A stretch of 52,124 nucleotides of DNA from a bacterium (GTDB lineage Bacteria; Bacillota_I; Bacilli_A; Acholeplasmatales; JAEDCM01): the NCBI GenBank assembly GCA_024694145.1, contig JAILKD010000048.1, positions 1-52,124 of the forward strand. Direction: 5' to 3'. Numbering within the stretch: position 1 is the stretch's first letter; each line of letters starts with the position of its first letter. Positions 7,183 through 14,915 of this stretch are shown piece by piece. The notes below the pieces were generated by a model. It was not told the DNA's origin, did not search any database, and saw only the letters and a program-made list of their open reading frames with translations. Made by a program: the position numbers and the translations under genes.

Positions 7183-9414
7183 ATGAAGATTAAAAAGATT
7201 TTATGCAGCGTTGCAACAATCGCATTATTTGCGACACTTATTACTGGATGTGGAGGAAGTAATAGCAGTAGTCCGACTACAAAAACTCCAACACCAACAG
7301 TAACACCTACTGAGGATAAAACTACTACGGAAGATAGTGGTGAAGGATCAAAGGATATTACAGGTATCACCTTTGAATCAAAAAAATTTGATTATGATGG
7401 AAATGAACATCAAATAACAATCACTGGTCAACTTCCAGAAGGAACTAGTGTTAGCTATTCGTCAAATGTTAGTGGTATAACTAATAAGGCAACAAATGTC
7501 GGAAAATACGAAATTAAAGCCACTATCAGTGGTTCAGGATACAAAACACTTGAACTAACAGCAATATTACAAATTGTTTCAAACGATAAGGAAAGAAATA
7601 TAGTTGCTACTAATTCAGGAGTATTCTTCGAAAATGCTATGGATAATGATAAAGTATATTTTTATGATGGATTAAATGTAAAGAAAGTATCTAATTCATC
7701 TACTCTAGATATGATTAAAATAGGTAATAATCAAGTTGCTTATTCTTCAGATTTATTAGAGCAAGTTGGAATGGGTTCGTTTGGTACATATACTGTATCA
7801 AGTGGTAATATAAACAAAGATAATTTTATTAATAAAGCCGCATCTTATATTCAAAAGAATGGAACAAAGTATTATTTTGCGGTTAATTCATTAAAAAATG
7901 CAGCAATTTATTCATATGACACTGAGACTGAAGAACTAACAAAATTATCTGATGGTAAGGCGTATTACTTACAACTTGATTCTGCATACAATGAAATATA
8001 TTTTGCAGATGGTGCAAATGGAAACAAACTTTCAAAGATTAGCCTTTCATCACCTTCAGAGAGAACAGTTGTAGTAGATGCGAAGATTAATAATCTAATA
8101 ATGCATAATGGTTGTTTATTCTACACAGTTAATAATCTTTTAGGTGATTATATTGAAAAACTTACTCTACTATCAAATGTAAGATTAAAGATTACTCAAG
8201 ACGCAGGTGCATCATTAACAGTATTTGGAGATGATTTATACTATGTTAATGTGGATAAATTGACAACTAGAATAGTTGGAGATGGTATTTTTAAAGTTTC
8301 AACTAAAACTGTTAAGGAAAGTAGTGCTCCTGGAACAAAAGTAATTGATGGTGGGGATTATGGAGTTTGTTCATTAGCTACTGATGGAACATTCTTATAT
8401 TATTACGACATTGATAACTATAAATTAATAAAATATAATGTTTCTACAAAACAATCAATTAATATTTTAGATGGTTTTGTAAAACCAGCTGATCCAACAC
8501 CAACTTCATTTGGTGGAAAAGTCCTTACTTATGGTGATACAGTATTCTATCAAGATATTTATGATAACAAAGCACTACATTCTTACAATGTAAAAACTAA
8601 AGTTGAACAATGCGTTACAGATTTAAAAGTAGCTGATTTCTCAATTATAGGTGATTACTTGTTCATAAATATGGTTTCAAAAGCAGTTGATAATAATACA
8701 TATGTAATTGATATCAAAAATGGTGGAGAACCACAATTAATTAATAATTATTCTGCAAGTGATATGTGTACTGATGGAACATACATCTATTATATTTTAG
8801 ATAATGCATCAGGAGTTGCAACTGCAATTCATAAGTGTAAACTTGATGGAACAGAAGATGTTGAAATTTATAATAAGGGTGTTTCAAACTTAAAGTATAC
8901 TAATGGAAAATTATTATTCGTAGATGAAAATAATATTCATGTTTTAGATTTAACAACTAATATAGATAGTGAAGTAGAAGTTGCTGGTAAGAGTATACAT
9001 ACAACTGTATTTGATACTGATGGTACATATATTTACTATAGAGATATGTATGGTATTGGATATACAAGTAAGAGACTTGCAAAATGTAAACTTGATGGTA
9101 CAGATGATGTAAAACTAGTTGATAATGGTAAGACTGATCCTGTTTCAATAGTATATAAAGATGGATATGTATATTATTATTGTGATACAACTAAACCTGC
9201 TCAAAACGGTTTATTTAAGGTAAGTGCAAGTGGAACATCTAGTACAGATGGTACATCTATATTACCTTGCAATCAAACATATTATGCTGAGACATTTAGT
9301 TTCCTAGGGAATAACATTTACTTCCTAAACTATGCTTTAGGTGGATCATTTGGTGATTCAAAAATTTATGTTGTTCCTGCAACTGGTGGAACTCCTGAAT
9401 TAATGATAAAATAA
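7183..9414 (+). CDS. Large lipoprotein with MBG-like and beta-propeller (DUF5050-like) domains
   Basis: A 743-residue surface lipoprotein. Residues 1-22 are a signal peptide with lipobox LITG-C23. A Thr/Ser/Pro linker runs to about residue 60. An MBG-type Ig-like domain follows (KFDYDGNEHQITITGQLPEG, about 61-135). The rest is a repeat array with motifs such as DGTYIYY, KCKLDGTEDV and KDGYVYYYC, typical of DUF5050/TolB-like propellers. It is exported and anchored outside the membrane; ligand unknown. The ribosome binding site is GGAGG. It sits directly after the membrane XRE regulator, suggesting a paired sensory or envelope module (inference). Confidence 0.72.
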   Translation: MKIKKILCSVATIALFATLITGCGGSNSSSPTTKTPTPTVTPTEDKTTTEDSGEGSKDITGITFESKKFDYDGNEHQITITGQLPEGTSVSYSSNVSGITNKATNVGKYEIKATISGSGYKTLELTAILQIVSNDKERNIVATNSGVFFENAMDNDKVYFYDGLNVKKVSNSSTLDMIKIGNNQVAYSSDLLEQVGMGSFGTYTVSSGNINKDNFINKAASYIQKNGTKYYFAVNSLKNAAIYSYDTETEELTKLSDGKAYYLQLDSAYNEIYFADGANGNKLSKISLSSPSERTVVVDAKINNLIMHNGCLFYTVNNLLGDYIEKLTLLSNVRLKITQDAGASLTVFGDDLYYVNVDKLTTRIVGDGIFKVSTKTVKESSAPGTKVIDGGDYGVCSLATDGTFLYYYDIDNYKLIKYNVSTKQSINILDGFVKPADPTPTSFGGKVLTYGDTVFYQDIYDNKALHSYNVKTKVEQCVTDLKVADFSIIGDYLFINMVSKAVDNNTYVIDIKNGGEPQLINNYSASDMCTDGTYIYYILDNASGVATAIHKCKLDGTEDVEIYNKGVSNLKYTNGKLLFVDENNIHVLDLTTNIDSEVEVAGKSIHTTVFDTDGTYIYYRDMYGIGYTSKRLAKCKLDGTDDVKLVDNGKTDPVSIVYKDGYVYYYCDTTKPAQNGLFKVSASGTSSTDGTSILPCNQTYYAETFSFLGNNIYFLNYALGGSFGDSKIYVVPATGGTPELMIK

Positions 9415-9419
9415 TGAAA

Positions 9420-9458
9420 AAAGGCTAGAAAAAAGGATTTCTAGCCTTTATTTTTTTT
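9420..9458 (+). terminator. Terminator of the XRE-lipoprotein operon
   Basis: AAGGCTAGAAA (9421-9431) pairs with TTTCTAGCCTT (9438-9448), followed by a T-rich tract. Confidence 0.9.
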
Positions 9459-9483
9459 AGGAAACCAACGTCACACCAAAAGC

Positions 9484-9522
9484 GAAAGGGATAAGGTTGC
9501 CGCCTTATCCCTTTCTTTTTTT
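9484..9522 (+). terminator. Second strong terminator hairpin
   Basis: A 13-bp perfect stem, GAAAGGGATAAGG (9484-9496) with CCTTATCCCTTTC (9503-9515), then TTTTTTT. It lies only 26 bp after the previous terminator and no gene lies between them, so it acts as a back-up or is a remnant. Confidence 0.8.
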
Positions 9523-9603
9523 GCTAATTAAACCATGCAATATTATTGCAATTTCATTATAGTATATTTGTCTTTTGTTTTCAACATATAATTTGCTATG
9601 TAT

Positions 9604-9633
9604 CTTGATTATAACTAAGAATCAAGTTATAAT
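9604..9633 (+). promoter_or_regulatory. Promoter of the HD-GYP gene with overlapping inverted repeat
   Basis: TTGATT (9605-9610), 17-bp spacer, TATAAT (9628-9633). An inverted repeat, CTTGATT (9604-9610) and AATCAAG (9620-9626), covers the -35 box and spacer, so a repressor could bind here. Confidence 0.65.
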
Positions 9634-9657
9634 TAATCTACAAAGAGAGGCGATATT

Positions 9658-10905
9658 ATGAAACTTGATCTTACTGATACACTTTATGCGTTATCAAATG
9701 CATTAGATACTGTACAAGAAGAAATGGGAGAGATTTCAAATCAACATGGAAAAAATGTCGCTTTTATTTCATGTATTATGGGGAAATATTTAAATTATGA
9801 TAATCATTTGCTAAATGATTTAGTTGGTTTAGCTATATTACATGACAATGCTTTTACAGAGTATGTAAGAGAAGAATATAATAATGGTAACATATTAGAT
9901 TATGATGAACTTAAAACTAAATTAGAAGAAATAGTTAAGCTTAGAGATGGATTCTTAAAAGCACCTAGACACTGTGTTGTTGGTGAAAGAAATATAAAAC
10001 TTATTCCTTTTTATAATGATGTAACAAATGTTATTTTATATCATCATGAAAATGCTGATGGAAGTGGGCCTCTTGGTATTAAAGAAAGTGATACAAATGA
10101 GCTTGCTCAAATCATTCATATAGCTGACTTAGTTGATGTATTTTTTGATTTAAAAACACTAACTGAGGCTGATTTTAAAAAAGCTATGGATAAAATAGCT
10201 AGTTATAGAGGCACATTATTTTCAGATAAAATGGTTGATACATTGTTAAATAGTTTAACATATGATCATATAAAGTACTTACAAAATCATGGAGTAATTC
10301 CGTTTTTAAGAGTAAATGTTAAAACTGAAGTAAAGAATTATTCAGATGATGAAATACAAAACATTTGTATGTTTTTCTCTAAAATAATTGACTATAAATC
10401 ATCAGTTACAAAAAGACACTCTTTAGAAGTTGCATTAAAGTGCTATGAAATGGCTACATATTACCATTTTTCTGATGAAAAACGCATTAGATTTTTCTTT
10501 GCAGGAGCAATGCATGATATAGGAAAATTAATAGTTAATAATGATATACTTGAAAAACCTGATAAGCTAACTGAAGAAGAAAGAATATTGATGATGGAAC
10601 ATGTTGTTGGAACTAAAAAGATATTATCAAATATAAAAGAAATAGATGATATCATCACATGGACAAGTAGACACCATGAGCGTTTAGATGGTTCAGGATA
10701 TCCTTTAGGATTAATTGCTAATGAATTGTCATTTGAGGATAGACTACTTGCTGTTCTTGATGTTTATCAGGCTTTGGTAGAAAAAAGAAGTTATAAAGAA
10801 GTCTTATCACATGAAGAAGCATTAAGTATTATGAATAAGATGGTTGGAAAACTTGATATGAAAATTGTTAACGATGTCGATAAATGCTTTAAAGGGGAAA
10901 ATTAG
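9658..10905 (+). CDS. Tandem HD/HD-GYP domain protein, probable c-di-GMP phosphodiesterase-type
   Basis: A 415-residue cytoplasmic protein with two HD domains. The C-terminal one (about 240-410) is a good HD-GYP: KRHSLEVA, GAMHDIGKL, MEHVVGTK and HHERLDGSGYP carry the metal-binding histidines and aspartates. The N-terminal one is degenerate: NQHGKNVAF, AILHDNAF and YHHENADGSGPLG keep part of the pattern but lack GYP. HD-GYP domains hydrolyse cyclic dinucleotides or act as signalling hydrolases; the substrate here is not shown. No receiver or sensor domain is fused. The start is ATG 9658 after AGAGAGG. A membrane protein gene starts directly after the stop codon. Confidence 0.8.
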   Translation: MKLDLTDTLYALSNALDTVQEEMGEISNQHGKNVAFISCIMGKYLNYDNHLLNDLVGLAILHDNAFTEYVREEYNNGNILDYDELKTKLEEIVKLRDGFLKAPRHCVVGERNIKLIPFYNDVTNVILYHHENADGSGPLGIKESDTNELAQIIHIADLVDVFFDLKTLTEADFKKAMDKIASYRGTLFSDKMVDTLLNSLTYDHIKYLQNHGVIPFLRVNVKTEVKNYSDDEIQNICMFFSKIIDYKSSVTKRHSLEVALKCYEMATYYHFSDEKRIRFFFAGAMHDIGKLIVNNDILEKPDKLTEEERILMMEHVVGTKKILSNIKEIDDIITWTSRHHERLDGSGYPLGLIANELSFEDRLLAVLDVYQALVEKRSYKEVLSHEEALSIMNKMVGKLDMKIVNDVDKCFKGEN

Positions 10906-11529
10906 ATGAACTTATCTAAGAAAGCCTTAATAGGCAATATAGTTTTATTAATAATGGAAATAATCGGCCTAATAACAATTTTAGTAGTAGAAAAAGGAAT
11001 AGATATGAAGTTTTATACTAACTGGTCTAATGTATTAGGTATTATTACTAGTATACTATTTGTAATTAATTATTGCATAAAAGAGAAAAATAAGACTTTT
11101 AATGAAGTAGTAAAATATTTTAAATTAACAACAACAGTTTGTTTAACAGTTACATTTATAATAGTTTTATTCATATTTGTACCAATGGATCATTTTAATT
11201 TTGTTAGATGGATGATAGAAAAACAATTTGTTTCATTCCACTTTTTATCACCTATAATTGCATTTGTAACATTTATATTCTTTGAAAGATATGAATATAC
11301 ATATATTAAGAGTGGCATTATAGGAATGATATTTTCAACCATCTACTCTATAGTAATATCTATACTTGTTTTATGTAAGAAAGTTCCTGCTCCATATCCA
11401 TTTTTAGATTATTATGCGCACACACCTATAGTTAATATATTAAGTGTATCAGCAGTATTTATTATAATTATTATATTTACACTTGTATTTATTTTAATAA
11501 AAAGAAAACAACAAAAAGAGAATATATAA
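10906..11529 (+). CDS. Six-helix membrane protein, Pr6Pr-like
   Basis: A 207-residue protein with about six transmembrane helices and a short basic tail (KRKQQKEN). The pattern FYTNWSNVLGIITSILFV early on and HFLSPIIAFVTFIFFERY in the middle resembles the Pr6Pr/FAR-17a-like family, whose bacterial function is unknown. It starts at ATG 10906 immediately after the TAG of the HD-GYP gene, so it is translationally coupled and may work with it. The stop codon lies inside the terminator stem. Confidence 0.6.
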   Translation: MNLSKKALIGNIVLLIMEIIGLITILVVEKGIDMKFYTNWSNVLGIITSILFVINYCIKEKNKTFNEVVKYFKLTTTVCLTVTFIIVLFIFVPMDHFNFVRWMIEKQFVSFHFLSPIIAFVTFIFFERYEYTYIKSGIIGMIFSTIYSIVISILVLCKKVPAPYPFLDYYAHTPIVNILSVSAVFIIIIIFTLVFILIKRKQQKENI

Positions 11530-11547
11530 AATATATTCTTTTTTTTG
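11517..11547 (+). terminator. Terminator overlapping the stop of the membrane protein
   Basis: GAATATAT (11520-11527) pairs with ATATATTC (11531-11538), then eight T residues. The stop codon (11527-11529) is within the hairpin. Confidence 0.8.
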
Positions 11548-11587
11548 CCTTAAAATATGATAAAATTAATATAAGGATGTGATATTC

Positions 11588-12415
11588 ATGAAAGTAGCTA
11601 TAATGTATGATTTTGATAAGACTTTATGTACTAAAGATATGCAAGAATATGGATTTATTCCAAGCGTTGGTTTGAGTCCAGCTGATTTTTGGGGCAAATG
11701 CGATAAATTAAGTAAGAAAGAACATATGGATAAAATATTATCATATTTATATTTGATGATAAAAGAATCTAATAAAAATGACATGCCTATTAAAAGAGAT
11801 ACATTTAATTCATGTGGTTCAAATATAGAATTCTATCCTGGTGTTACTACTTGGTTTAAACGTATTAATGAATACGGAAAAAGTATTGGAATTGAAGTAG
11901 AGCATTATATTATTTCATCAGGATTAAAAGAAATAATTGAAGGATCAGAAATAGCTAAAGAGTTTAAAGAAATATATGCATGTGAGTTTTTATATGATGT
12001 TAATGGAATTGCTATATGGCCTAAGTTAGTAGTAAATTATACAACTAAAACACAGTTTTTATTTAGAATAAACAAAGGTGTTTTAGATGTTAGTAATGAT
12101 AATGATTTAAATAAATCTATAGCTAATGATGATAGAAGAATTCCGTTTAGAAATATGATTTATATTGCCGATGGAATAACTGATGTTCCATGTATGAAAT
12201 TGGTTAAAACTAATGGCGGAAAGTCTATTGCAGTATATACTGAAAAAAGTGCAGATTTAGCCATTTCATTGTTAAATGAAAGAAGAGTAGATTTTATAGC
12301 TCCATCTAATTATTGTGAGAATAGTGAACTAGATTTTATAATGAAGAAAACACTAAAATCAATGAAGGCAATTGATGAGGTCGTTGATATTCATCATAAG
12401 CAACTTAACAAATAA
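11588..12415 (+). CDS. HAD-superfamily phosphatase
   Basis: A 275-residue HAD hydrolase. The nucleophile motif is YDFDKTLCTKD near residue 8 and motif II is HYIISSGLKE. A late YIADGITDVPCM carries the acidic metal-binding residues. The large cap between motifs I and II resembles phosphoserine-phosphatase-like HADs. Substrate unknown. The ATG at 11588 is preferred because AAGGATG overlaps an upstream in-frame GTG. It lies alone between terminator and promoter. Confidence 0.75.
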   Translation: MKVAIMYDFDKTLCTKDMQEYGFIPSVGLSPADFWGKCDKLSKKEHMDKILSYLYLMIKESNKNDMPIKRDTFNSCGSNIEFYPGVTTWFKRINEYGKSIGIEVEHYIISSGLKEIIEGSEIAKEFKEIYACEFLYDVNGIAIWPKLVVNYTTKTQFLFRINKGVLDVSNDNDLNKSIANDDRRIPFRNMIYIADGITDVPCMKLVKTNGGKSIAVYTEKSADLAISLLNERRVDFIAPSNYCENSELDFIMKKTLKSMKAIDEVVDIHHKQLNK

Positions 12416-12416
12416 T

Positions 12417-12445
12417 TTGAAATTGCAAATAAAAAGTTTTATAAT
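12417..12445 (+). promoter_or_regulatory. Promoter of the FakA-middle-domain gene
   Basis: TTGAAA (12417-12422), 17-bp spacer, TATAAT (12440-12445). It starts right after the HAD gene's stop codon. Confidence 0.75.
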
Positions 12446-12497
12446 ATATTTCGTATGATAAATTAAATCAAGCAGTAAAGTGTATAGGAGGTTTAAC

Positions 12498-12749
12498 ATG
12501 ATTGAATTTAGATATGATACACAATTATTAATTGAAGGTGAAGACCTTGATGAAGATGCTATTAGAGATTATATTCTAGCTAATTTTAAGGGTGACTGTT
12601 TATTAGTTGCTGGTGATGATGAATTAATCAAACTACATTTTCATACAAATGAACCTTGGGATGTAATGAAATATTGCAGAAGCTTAGGCGAAATTTATGA
12701 TATTGTAGTAGAAGATATGGATAGACAAACTAGAGGATTAAAAGGATAG
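12498..12749 (+). CDS. Stand-alone FakA/YloV middle-domain-like protein
   Basis: An 83-residue protein resembling the central domain of the fatty acid kinase FakA (YloV): an acidic FRYDTQLLIEG start, GDCLLVAGDDELIKLHFHTN with a conserved His-x-His, and GEIYDIVVEDMDRQT at the end. In FakA this domain follows the DhaL kinase domain; here no kinase domain is fused or adjacent. A DegV/FakB-type lipid-binding partner is encoded at 19090, so it may take part in fatty acid activation (inference). The start is ATG 12498, 6 nt after AGGAGG. Its stop overlaps a short hairpin (GGAAAAC/GTTTTCC). Confidence 0.65.
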   Translation: MIEFRYDTQLLIEGEDLDEDAIRDYILANFKGDCLLVAGDDELIKLHFHTNEPWDVMKYCRSLGEIYDIVVEDMDRQTRGLKG

Positions 12750-12775
12750 GAAAACTTGATTGTTTTCCCTTTTTA
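12749..12775 (+). terminator. Weak terminator between the FakA-like gene and xpt
   Basis: GGAAAAC (12749-12755) pairs with GTTTTCC (12762-12768), then CTTTTTAA. The short stem and T run suggest partial read-through into xpt. Confidence 0.55.
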
Positions 12776-12788
12776 ATAAGGTGATAAT

Positions 12789-13358
12789 ATGGAAGAATTA
12801 AAAAAGAAAATATTAGAAGATGGATATGTAATAGGTGATGACATTTTAAAAGTTGATTCATTTATTAACCATCAAATAGATACAGCTTTACTTGATAAGC
12901 TTGGAAAATACTTTTCAACTAAATTTAGTGGTGTAACAAAAATTCTTACAATTGAAGCTAGTGGTATAGCTTTTGGTGTAGGAGTGGCTAGATATTATGA
13001 TAATATTCCTATGGTATTTGCTAAAAAAAGTAAAAGTAAAACAGTAGATATGAATAATGTTTATAAAACAGAAATAAAATCATTTACTCGTGGAGTAGAA
13101 TCAGTTGTTACTGTAAGTAAGAAGTATTTAAATAAAGGTGATAACATTTTAATTGTTGATGATTTTCTTGCAGAGGGTAATGCTTCACTTGGATTAGTTG
13201 ATTTATGTAAGCAAGCTGGAGCTAATGTTGTTGGTGTTGCTATAGTTATTGAAAAAGGATTCCAAGGTGGAAGAAAAAAACTTGAAGATTTAGGAATAAG
13301 AGTAGAAAGTGCCGCAATTATTGATCACTTTGAAGATGGAAAAGTAGTTTTTAAATAA
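12789..13358 (+). CDS. xpt: Xanthine phosphoribosyltransferase
   Basis: Salvages xanthine to XMP with PRPP in the cytoplasm. The 189 residues align over the full length of Bacillus Xpt: DGYVIGDDILKVDSFINHQID at the N terminus, TIEASGIAFGV for the base site, the PRPP loop ILIVDDFLAEGNASLGLV, and IEKGFQGGRKKL. The start is ATG 12789 after AAGGTGA. The leader from the preceding gene is about 40 nt and holds no purine riboswitch, unlike Bacillus xpt-pbuX. A purine-nucleoside-type transporter follows, so the cluster looks like purine salvage. Confidence 0.93.
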   Translation: MEELKKKILEDGYVIGDDILKVDSFINHQIDTALLDKLGKYFSTKFSGVTKILTIEASGIAFGVGVARYYDNIPMVFAKKSKSKTVDMNNVYKTEIKSFTRGVESVVTVSKKYLNKGDNILIVDDFLAEGNASLGLVDLCKQAGANVVGVAIVIEKGFQGGRKKLEDLGIRVESAAIIDHFEDGKVVFK

Positions 13359-13364
13359 ATATTT

Positions 13365-13404
13365 AAAGTCAAAACAATTATGTAAACGTTTTGACTTTTT
13401 TTAT
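13365..13404 (+). terminator. xpt terminator
   Basis: AAAGTCAAAAC (13365-13375) pairs with GTTTTGACTTT (13388-13398), followed by T-rich sequence. Confidence 0.85.
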
Positions 13405-13420
13405 TTTATAATATTCATAC

Positions 13421-13453
13421 TTTAATTTATAGTATTAATATGATATATTAATA
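13421..13453 (+). promoter_or_regulatory. Candidate bmpA-operon promoter with 9-bp inverted-repeat operator
   Basis: A perfect inverted repeat, TATTAATAT-GAT-ATATTAATA (13433-13453), overlies a possible promoter TTTAAT (13421-13426), 17-bp spacer, TATATT (13444-13449). The repeat covers the spacer and -10 box, as a repressor operator would. The alternative TATAAT at 13407-13412 has no matching -35. Confidence 0.45.
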
Positions 13454-13468
13454 ATGTAAAAATTGTGT

Positions 13469-13530
13469 AGAGTTTCTAAATGTTTTTGTATGTACATTTA
13501 TTTATTACTCTTACTTTTCTTTAAAAAGTA
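13469..13530 (+). promoter_or_regulatory. Structured leader of the bmpA operon
   Basis: Two consecutive hairpins lie 95-155 nt upstream of bmpA. One is a two-part stem (AGAGT 13469-13473 with ACTCT 13507-13511, and AAATGT 13478-13483 with ACATTT 13494-13499). The next is TACTTTT (13512-13518) with AAAAGTA (13524-13530). No T run follows, so it is not a terminator. It does not match the purine riboswitch core. Confidence 0.35.
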
Positions 13531-13624
13531 AAAAAAGAAAAGGACATTAAGGAGATACTGAGTAAAAATAATAATATGAAAATAATAGATTTTCTAACAA
13601 TAGAAAAGGAAAGAGGAATATAAT

Positions 13625-14839
13625 ATGAAAAAATTATTATTAGGTGTTCTTACTTGCTGTGCTGCTTTAAGCTTAATGGCTTGTGGTAAAGGCGGTACAA
13701 AGATTGGTTTCATCTTCCTACATGATGAAAAATCAACTTATGATAAGAACTTCATTGATGCAGCTAAGGATGCATGTAAAGAACTTGGTGTAACTCCACT
13801 TCTTAAAACAAACATCGAAGAAGGTGAAGGATGTTACAATGCTGCTAAAGAATTAGTAAATAAAGGATGCAAGGGTGTATTTGCTGATTCATTCGGACAT
13901 GAAGATTTCATGATTCGTGCTGCAAAAGAATATAAGAATGTACAATTTGGTCATGCAACTGGTACAAAGGCTCATACTGAAAAGCTAGATAACTTCCACA
14001 ACGCATTCGCTTCAATCTATGAAGGTAGATATGTTGCTGGTATTGCTGCTGGTATGAAAATACAAGAAATGATCAATAACAACACTATTACAGCTGATAA
14101 AGCAATGATGGGTTATGTTGGTGCTCACCCATATGCAGAAGTTGTATCTGGTTATACTTCATTCTATCTTGGAGCTAAATCAGTATGTAAAGATGTTAAG
14201 ATGACTGTAAGATATACAAATTCATGGTATGATGAAAGTGCTGAAAAGACTACATGTGAAACTTTAATTAGTACTGATAAAGCCGTTCTAATTAGTCAAC
14301 ATGCTGACTCACAAGGTGCTCCATCAGTTTGTGAAGCAAACAAAGTTCCAAACGTATTCTACAATGGTTCAAATGATAAACTAGTAAATTCTTATTTAAC
14401 TTCATCAAGAATTAACTGGAGACCATTCTTCAAATACTTCATCAATAGTATTCTAAACAATACAAAGATGGATTATGACTGGGTTGGTACAATTGATAAT
14501 GGGGCTGTAGAAGTTTATACTGCAAACACTAAGATTGCTGCTCCTGGTACTCAAGAAGCAATGGATAAAGCAATTGCTGATATTAAAGCTGGAAAGATTC
14601 ATGTATTTGATACAAATAACTTCACTGTATCATACTTCGGTGATGGTGTAAAAGATTTCACTAACTTAAATGCTACAGTTGATGAAAACGGAAAAGTAAC
14701 AGGTTATTTAGCTGATGTTGATGATGATGGAAAATTCATTGGTGAAACTGAAGTTATCACAAATGGATATTTCAGTGAATCAACAAAGAGAAGTGCTCCA
14801 TACTTTGATATTAGAATTGATGGAATCACAGAAAAATAA
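13625..14839 (+). CDS. bmpA: BMP/PnrA-family nucleoside-binding lipoprotein
   Basis: Substrate-binding component of a nucleoside ABC importer, anchored outside the membrane. Residues 1-19 are a signal peptide with lipobox LMA-C20. The mature 404-residue precursor shows the Bmp fold: KIGFIFLHDEKSTYDKNF, then FGHATG, NAFASIYEGRYVAGIAAG and the late ISQHADSQGA. It has lysine- and aspartate-rich C-terminal repeats. The start is ATG 13625, 8 nt after AGAGG. It is the first gene of the bmpA-nupOPQ operon; an attenuator hairpin after it should keep its mRNA more abundant than that of the membrane genes. Confidence 0.9.
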   Translation: MKKLLLGVLTCCAALSLMACGKGGTKIGFIFLHDEKSTYDKNFIDAAKDACKELGVTPLLKTNIEEGEGCYNAAKELVNKGCKGVFADSFGHEDFMIRAAKEYKNVQFGHATGTKAHTEKLDNFHNAFASIYEGRYVAGIAAGMKIQEMINNNTITADKAMMGYVGAHPYAEVVSGYTSFYLGAKSVCKDVKMTVRYTNSWYDESAEKTTCETLISTDKAVLISQHADSQGAPSVCEANKVPNVFYNGSNDKLVNSYLTSSRINWRPFFKYFINSILNNTKMDYDWVGTIDNGAVEVYTANTKIAAPGTQEAMDKAIADIKAGKIHVFDTNNFTVSYFGDGVKDFTNLNATVDENGKVTGYLADVDDDGKFIGETEVITNGYFSESTKRSAPYFDIRIDGITEK

Positions 14840-14862
14840 TAATTAAACTAATAAAAGCTATT

Positions 14863-14895
14863 GGCGAAGCTTTGTGCTTCGCCTTTAACTTATTT
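14863..14895 (+). terminator. Attenuator-like hairpin between bmpA and nupO
   Basis: GGCGAAGC (14863-14870) pairs with GCTTCGCC (14876-14883), then TTTAACTTATTTTT. A GC-rich stem with a broken T tract fits partial termination. Confidence 0.65.
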
Positions 14896-14915
14896 TTAAA
14901 ATAGGAGTTGATTAT

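Noticed and set aside
9459-9522. Small RNA ending at the 13-bp hairpin
   Set aside because: Only 25 bases separate it from the previous terminator and no promoter fits between them.
13576-13623. 15-codon reading frame ending just before bmpA, as a leader peptide
   Set aside because: The nearest ribosome binding site is more than 20 nt upstream, and there is no biased codon run or attenuator tied to it.
12750-13624. Purine riboswitch for xpt or bmpA
   Set aside because: The conserved junction segments of the purine aptamer are not present as a set; only an isolated GTTTCTA resembles one.
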